Of a stretch of 64,000 bases of DNA, positions 59,788-64,000 are shown piece after piece (the first letter of the stretch is position 1; each line of letters begins with the position of its first letter). The translations under genes and the position numbers were made by a program. The DNA is taken from contig NZ_UWOE01000001.1 of NCBI RefSeq assembly GCF_900604355.1, positions 2,232,001 through 2,296,000 on the forward strand. The letters are read 5' to 3'. This stretch comes from Luxibacter massiliensis. GTDB taxonomy: Bacteria; Bacillota; Clostridia; Lachnospirales; Lachnospiraceae. Under the pieces are notes generated by a model that was given only the letters and a program-made list of their open reading frames with translations, did no database searches and was not told the DNA's origin.

Positions 59788-60441
59788 TTATTTTAAAGCA
59801 ATGAGCAATGCCATTTTAAATTTTCCATCAGCCTTGACACTATGCAGTCCATTCTTGGCAAAATGAAAGCTTTCCCCCGCTTGAATCTCATGATCCGTTC
59901 CTTCATAGCCAATAACTGCTTTACCCTCTAGGGCAAATACAAGAGCATCCCCAGGCGCTCTGTGCGGTGAGAGTCCTGTCCCCTCGTCGAATGCCATGAG
60001 CACAAATTTCATTCCGTCATTGGACACTATATCCATGTTTACAATACTGCCATCTTCATATGGAAGTAATTCTCCTAATTTTAATACTTCTCCTGCTTTT
60101 ACAACATGATTCATAATAATTTCCTTTCCCGGCATAATCTCCGTATAAACAAATCCTTGTGTTGTTGCCGCTCCACATAGTGTATCTTTTAATATTACGA
60201 GCATTTCCCCCTGTTTCATTTCAAGCTTTTTTTGATTTTCCCCAGTACCCGCCGTAAATATCCCTTGTCCGCCCATGCCAATATAGATGACTGGCCTTGC
60301 ATAGGTTTCAGGTGTAATGTCTGTCTCCTTCCCCAAAGAAAAGTAGGTAATATCTGTCTCCCCCTGCATCTTAGACGGCGTAGAAATCGTCAGGCCATCT
60401 TTAGGTTTATGAGCCTCTGCAACTGAAAATACACGATTCAT
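59788..60441 (-). CDS. Bicupin-domain protein
   Basis: About 217 residues with two cupin-like halves. The first has GMGGQGIFTAGTG and QGEMLVILKDT; the second has SPHRAPGDALVFALEGKAVI, GYEGTDHEIQAGESFHFAKN and GLHSVKADGKF, with the metal-binding His residues. ATG at 60441 lies 8 bases after AAAGGAGG. Function not known; many such proteins bind small ligands or metals. Confidence 0.85.
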   Translation of the reverse strand: MNRVFSVAEAHKPKDGLTISTPSKMQGETDITYFSLGKETDITPETYARPVIYIGMGGQGIFTAGTGENQKKLEMKQGEMLVILKDTLCGAATTQGFVYTEIMPGKEIIMNHVVKAGEVLKLGELLPYEDGSIVNMDIVSNDGMKFVLMAFDEGTGLSPHRAPGDALVFALEGKAVIGYEGTDHEIQAGESFHFAKNGLHSVKADGKFKMALLIALK

Positions 60442-60522
60442 TCTTAACACCTCCTTTTACTATTATCATATTATAAACTATTTCTTATGCATTTCTGTTG
60501 TTTTTCAAACAAAATACATATA

Positions 60523-61386
60523 TTATACTGCTGCCAATGCTACCGTACCCAATGTAAGCAGAAGAAGTCCGCACCCTTCTTTTTTTGTAAGTCTCTCCCC
60601 AAATACCATGTAGGAAAACCCCACTGTAACCAGAACACTCAGTTTGTCTATAGGCACAACCACACTGGCCGGCCCTTCCCTCAGGGCCCGGTAATAACAG
60701 AGCCAGGAGGCTCCTGTTGCGATTCCAGAACAACAAATAAACACGAATTCCTTCCTGGGAATCTCATGGATAGTTTTCGCCTTCCCACTCACAAAGACCA
60801 TGAGCCACGCCATGGCCAGAACAACCGATGTACGGATGGCTGTCCCCAGGTTGGAATCCACCCCGGAGATCCCAACCTTGCCTAGAATAGCAGTAAGGCT
60901 GGCAAAAAGAGCAGAGCCAGACGCATACAAAAACCAGCTCTTCTTTTCATTTTCCGCAGGCACACTATCTTTTTTCTTTATCATAAGCAGAATGCCTGCT
61001 GTAATCATAAACACTGCAGCAGCCTTTTCTGCACTTAAACCCTCATGGAGGAAAATCAATGCCAGCAAAATAGTCAACACAGTGCTTGATTTATCCACCG
61101 GGACTACTTTGTTAATATCCCCCACCTGAAGCGCCCTAAAATAACAAAGCCAGGAGGCTCCTGTTGCAGCACCTGAAAGACATAAAAACAGCATGGTTTT
61201 CCCGTCAATCCCAGGAATACCATGCCATGAACCTGTCAGCAGCACAATCAGCCATGCAAAAATTAAGATTACCACGGTGCGGATAGCCGTGGCTACATTT
61301 GAATCTGCCTTTTTAATTCCACATTTAGCCAGGACAGACGTTACTCCGGCAAAAAAGGCGGACCCTGCCGCATAAAATATCCACAT
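60523..61386 (-). CDS. EamA/DMT-family transporter
   Basis: A 287-residue inner-membrane exporter-like protein with 10 predicted spans in two EamA repeats. The halves are strikingly similar: CYFRALQVGDINKVVPVDKS matches CYYRALREGPASVVVPIDKL, also in the DNA. Last gene of a run after the two-component system (18-base gap), so its expression may follow that signal. Substrate unknown. Confidence 0.9.
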   Translation of the reverse strand: MWIFYAAGSAFFAGVTSVLAKCGIKKADSNVATAIRTVVILIFAWLIVLLTGSWHGIPGIDGKTMLFLCLSGAATGASWLCYFRALQVGDINKVVPVDKSSTVLTILLALIFLHEGLSAEKAAAVFMITAGILLMIKKKDSVPAENEKKSWFLYASGSALFASLTAILGKVGISGVDSNLGTAIRTSVVLAMAWLMVFVSGKAKTIHEIPRKEFVFICCSGIATGASWLCYYRALREGPASVVVPIDKLSVLVTVGFSYMVFGERLTKKEGCGLLLLTLGTVALAAV

Positions 61387-61404
61387 TCTTCATTCCCTCT
61401 TTTC

Positions 61405-62103
61405 CTACCCGTTCAAACGGTACCCTGCACCCCACACAGTTTCTATAATTTTCGGATTTCTGGCATCATCCTCTATCTTTTCTCTCAGCCTGTTGATATG
61501 GACAGAAACAGTGGCCGCGTCTGACACATAATCAAAACCCCATATTTTTTCGAACAATGCCTCCTTAGAAAATACAATATTCGGATTCTCCGCCAGAAAG
61601 CATAAAAGTTCAAACTCTCTGTTGGGAAGTTTCAGTTCCGTCTCTCCTTTCCAGGCCTTCCAGGTTTTCGGCTCGATGGTTACATCCTGAATACTAATTT
61701 TCTCTGTATTCTCAGCTTCCGCGCCGCGGTCTTTTGTGAGCCTGGCATAACGCTTTAAGTGGGAACGCACCCTCGCCACCAGCTGAGAGGGGTCGAAGGG
61801 TTTTGTGATATAATCATCTGCTCCAAGTCCCAGGCCCCGTATCACATCCACCGCTTCCGCCCTTGCAGTCACCATCAGTATAGGGATATCAATTTCATCC
61901 CTTATTTGACGGCAAATATCATAGCCGCTGCACCCGGGAAGCATAATATCCAGCAGGACCAAATCATACTTCTGCTCTCTTAGCTTGGGAATCACTGCAT
62001 TTCCATCGGAAACCAGAGCTGTTTCATACCCATTACTCTCTAAATAATCACTCTCTAACTGTGCAATTTTTTCATCATCTTCCACAATCAAGATTTTCGA
62101 CAT
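61405..62103 (-). CDS. OmpR-type response regulator
   Basis: A 232-residue regulator: receiver domain with phosphoacceptor Asp in VLLDIMLPGCSG, Lys in ITKPFDPSQL, and a winged-helix DNA-binding domain (KLPNREFELLCFLAENPNIV, DAATVSVHINRLREKI). It begins 5 bases after the histidine kinase stops. Confidence 0.95.
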   Translation of the reverse strand: MSKILIVEDDEKIAQLESDYLESNGYETALVSDGNAVIPKLREQKYDLVLLDIMLPGCSGYDICRQIRDEIDIPILMVTARAEAVDVIRGLGLGADDYITKPFDPSQLVARVRSHLKRYARLTKDRGAEAENTEKISIQDVTIEPKTWKAWKGETELKLPNREFELLCFLAENPNIVFSKEALFEKIWGFDYVSDAATVSVHINRLREKIEDDARNPKIIETVWGAGYRLNG

Positions 62104-62108
62104 AAGCC

Positions 62109-63527
62109 TTAATCCTCCTCTGCTGTTGGAAATGTAAGAGTCAATTTTAATCCACCGTCATTCTCTGCCTGGATACTGCCTCCATGGCGCTCCATGATAT
62201 ATTTTACCACATAGAGTCCTACACCGCTGCCTTTTTGATTTCTGGACTCATCACAGCGGTAAAACCGCTCAAATATTTTATCTATTTTCCCGTCCGGCAC
62301 TCCCGGCCCATTATCTTTCCATTGAAACACTATATCTTTCCCTATCTGAGATATTTGAATCCAGATTTTTACCGGATGCGTCCCACTATACTTCATACTG
62401 TTCTCCAGCAAATTATCAAAAATCCTTCGGAATTGTTCCACATCCAATGAAATTTCCGGAACTCTATCTGCCCTCTGAAAAAAGAACTGTATTTTCTCCT
62501 CCTGCATCAGAGTTTCCTTTTGTGCAACATATGCATCGGTAAGCTCTGCCAAATCAACATTCACCATATGAAAGGGCATCTGCCCGCTCTCCAGTCTCGA
62601 AAAATCAAAAAGCTTCTGCAGCAGCCGGTTCATATCTTCCGTTGATTCATAGGCTGTCCTCAAATATAGGATCCTTTTTTCCTGGGAATTTGCCACACCG
62701 TCTAAAATCCCTTTGATGTACCCTTGTATGGAGGTCAGGGGGGTGCGCAGGTCATGGGAAATTCCTGTAACCATATCAATTCTGGCTTTTTCTGTTTTCA
62801 TCCTCTGCTCTTGATCTTCTAAAATAGTTTTCTGCATAGAATTGAAAGTATGGCACAGATTTTCAAACTCTGCTTCCCCCTGGTACTGAATCTCCTGCCT
62901 CAGGTTCCCTGCCCGGATCCGTTCGGCGCCTTTCACAAGCTCCCCTAATGGTTCCATGACTACTTGGTTCATCCGCCTTGTAAAATAGGAAGAAAGAGCC
63001 AAAATAATAAGAATCACACCAACACTTATAGAAAACAATACAAGAAGAAGCGGGCGGTAAGCATGGAGCAAAGATTTCTGCAGCCAGTCTCCTTCTGCGA
63101 AATGAACCGCCAGAATGCACATATCCTGTTCCTGAATATACTTTACTACAACAGTGGAATTACGGTAATAGAAAATCTCTGCCTGATTTGGCTTAAGATA
63201 TTCTGTATCCAGCGCACCTGCCAGCTCCCCAATCCTATCATCCGTACTTCCAGCTTTCACTTGTTCCTCCTGGATCAGAGCCGCTGCATACCCTACCCTT
63301 TCTACATTCTCTTGTAATCTCTCTATATCCTGTATTCCGGCTTCCTCAACAAGAGCAGCTACCTGCAGAATACCTCTGTCCAGTTTTGCCTGCTCCATGG
63401 TCCAAAACCGTCTTTCTATAGAGTCCTCAAACAAAATCAGCACCAGAAAGACTACCGCCAGAAGTGAAAGCAGTGATAAGAATATAATTGTCATATTGGA
63501 GCGGAACATCCGCTTTTTTAAGGACAT
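62109..63527 (-). CDS. Sensor histidine kinase
   Basis: A 472-residue membrane kinase: N-terminal helix at 10-33, extracellular domain, second helix at ~155-177, HAMP, then HisKA with TGISHDLRTPLTSIQGYIKG and ATPase boxes NLLENSMKYSGTHP, WKDNGPGVPDGKI, GSGVGLYVVKYI. Pairs with the response regulator; signal unknown. Confidence 0.95.
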   Translation of the reverse strand: MSLKKRMFRSNMTIIFLSLLSLLAVVFLVLILFEDSIERRFWTMEQAKLDRGILQVAALVEEAGIQDIERLQENVERVGYAAALIQEEQVKAGSTDDRIGELAGALDTEYLKPNQAEIFYYRNSTVVVKYIQEQDMCILAVHFAEGDWLQKSLLHAYRPLLLVLFSISVGVILIILALSSYFTRRMNQVVMEPLGELVKGAERIRAGNLRQEIQYQGEAEFENLCHTFNSMQKTILEDQEQRMKTEKARIDMVTGISHDLRTPLTSIQGYIKGILDGVANSQEKRILYLRTAYESTEDMNRLLQKLFDFSRLESGQMPFHMVNVDLAELTDAYVAQKETLMQEEKIQFFFQRADRVPEISLDVEQFRRIFDNLLENSMKYSGTHPVKIWIQISQIGKDIVFQWKDNGPGVPDGKIDKIFERFYRCDESRNQKGSGVGLYVVKYIMERHGGSIQAENDGGLKLTLTFPTAEED

Positions 63528-63574
63528 CAGACTCCCCCGTTTCTATCGCCTTTACAAAATAGATCCTGTATATA

Positions 63575-64000
63575 TCATACCGTTATTTTACTGTTTTTTC
63601 CACATTTACTTGCAAACTGTTTAAATCCCAGGTAAACTCCCCAGGCGCTGGCGCTTCCTATCACCATCCCTCCAAGAATGTCGGTAGGAAAGTGTACATA
63701 CAGATACATTCTGGAAAATGCAATCATCCCTGCCAGAATAAAAGCCGCATAACGCCCCTTTTCTTTTCTTAACCACAGCATACATGCAGCTGCAAAAGAT
63801 GCCCCTGTATGCCCTGAAGGAAAAGAATAATCTGTTGGGCGGGAAATCAGAAGCTGTACAGCAGGGTTTATATCACAAGGCCGTACCCTGGAGGCTACGG
63901 GTTTCAATATCCCATTGCAGAATACGACTTCTGCTGCCAGAGCTGCCAAAACCAGTATTCCCGTTTTTCTGTGTTTTTTACTGATTAGAAGCAGTATTCC
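63575..64000 (-). CDS. PAP2-family phosphatase (partial, runs off window)
   Basis: The frame continues to the window end, so the N-terminus is missing. Membrane-bound acid phosphatase type: KPVASRVRPC (KxxxxxxRP), FPSGHTGAS and SRMYLYVHFPTDILGG are the three catalytic motifs. Probably acts on undecaprenyl or lipid phosphates. 47 bases upstream of the histidine kinase gene. Confidence 0.92.
   Translation of the reverse strand, partial: GILLLISKKHRKTGILVLAALAAEVVFCNGILKPVASRVRPCDINPAVQLLISRPTDYSFPSGHTGASFAAACMLWLRKEKGRYAAFILAGMIAFSRMYLYVHFPTDILGGMVIGSASAWGVYLGFKQFASKCGKNSKITV

Overview
The window looks like chromosome of a strictly anaerobic Firmicute, most likely a gut Lachnospiraceae-type Clostridium (inference). 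The reasons are two sets of NAD-linked trimeric [FeFe]-hydrogenase genes, extra H-cluster sensor proteins, an oxygen-sensitive glycyl radical enzyme, iron-dependent alcohol dehydrogenases, an ECF transporter with a Trep_Strep-type S component, an ACGX-repeat RiPP locus, strong AGGAGG ribosome sites and TTGACA/TATAAT-like promoters.

Layout. 1-2.0 kb: folate genes (folC-folE and the start of a further gene), minus strand. 2.2-6.3 kb: a hydrogenase operon hydC-hydB-hydA ending in a strong terminator. 6.5-21.9 kb: a carbohydrate island with a PfkB kinase, a six-hairpin glycosidase-like protein, a LacI regulator, a glycyl radical enzyme and its activase, a zinc-type dehydrogenase, a sugar ABC importer (two permeases and a lipoprotein), and divergently a GH32-like fructosidase and a class II aldolase. 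A sigma-A promoter flanked by two AACCGGTT operators drives the importer operon. 22.0-30.2 kb: a second hydrogenase operon with regulatory genes (hydC, histidine-kinase-type ATPase, [2Fe-2S] protein, hydB, hydA, HydS-like sensory hydrogenase with PAS domain, SpoIIE-type phosphatase); a Fur-like box abuts its putative promoter. 30.6-33.9 kb: a GGDEF protein and a two-winged-helix GntR-like regulator. 34.5-39.6 kb: DRTGG, RsbW-like ATPase, divergent H-cluster protein, an IS110/IS1111-type element, a second DRTGG and a PHP-domain protein. The IS seems to have split one regulatory cluster.

39.6-42.7 kb: flavoprotein reductase, Fe-dependent alcohol dehydrogenase, ketopantoate-reductase-like protein. 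42.8-52.9 kb: an accessory region with decayed pieces (recombinase fragment, ABC exporter pseudogene), an intact ECF transporter, TetR and HxlR regulators, the ACGX-repeat RiPP precursor with its radical SAM maturase plus nitroreductase and flavin/ferredoxin protein, and a class M sirtuin/zinc-macrodomain pair. 52.9-64 kb: GNAT, YARHG-domain protein, TraX-like protein, tRNA-Gly(CCC), hexapeptide acetyltransferase, a second Fe-ADH divergent from a LysR regulator, a bicupin protein, an EamA transporter, a two-component system and a PAP2 phosphatase running off the window.

The most interesting systems are (i) the glycyl radical enzyme inside a LacI-controlled oligosaccharide pathway, whose substrate is not obvious; (ii) the putative H2/redox-sensing circuit combining two non-standard H-cluster proteins, two HATPase proteins, a PP2C phosphatase, DRTGG and PHP proteins; and (iii) the RiPP locus beside the ADP-ribosylation pair. 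Several short dispersed repeat families also run through the intergenic DNA.
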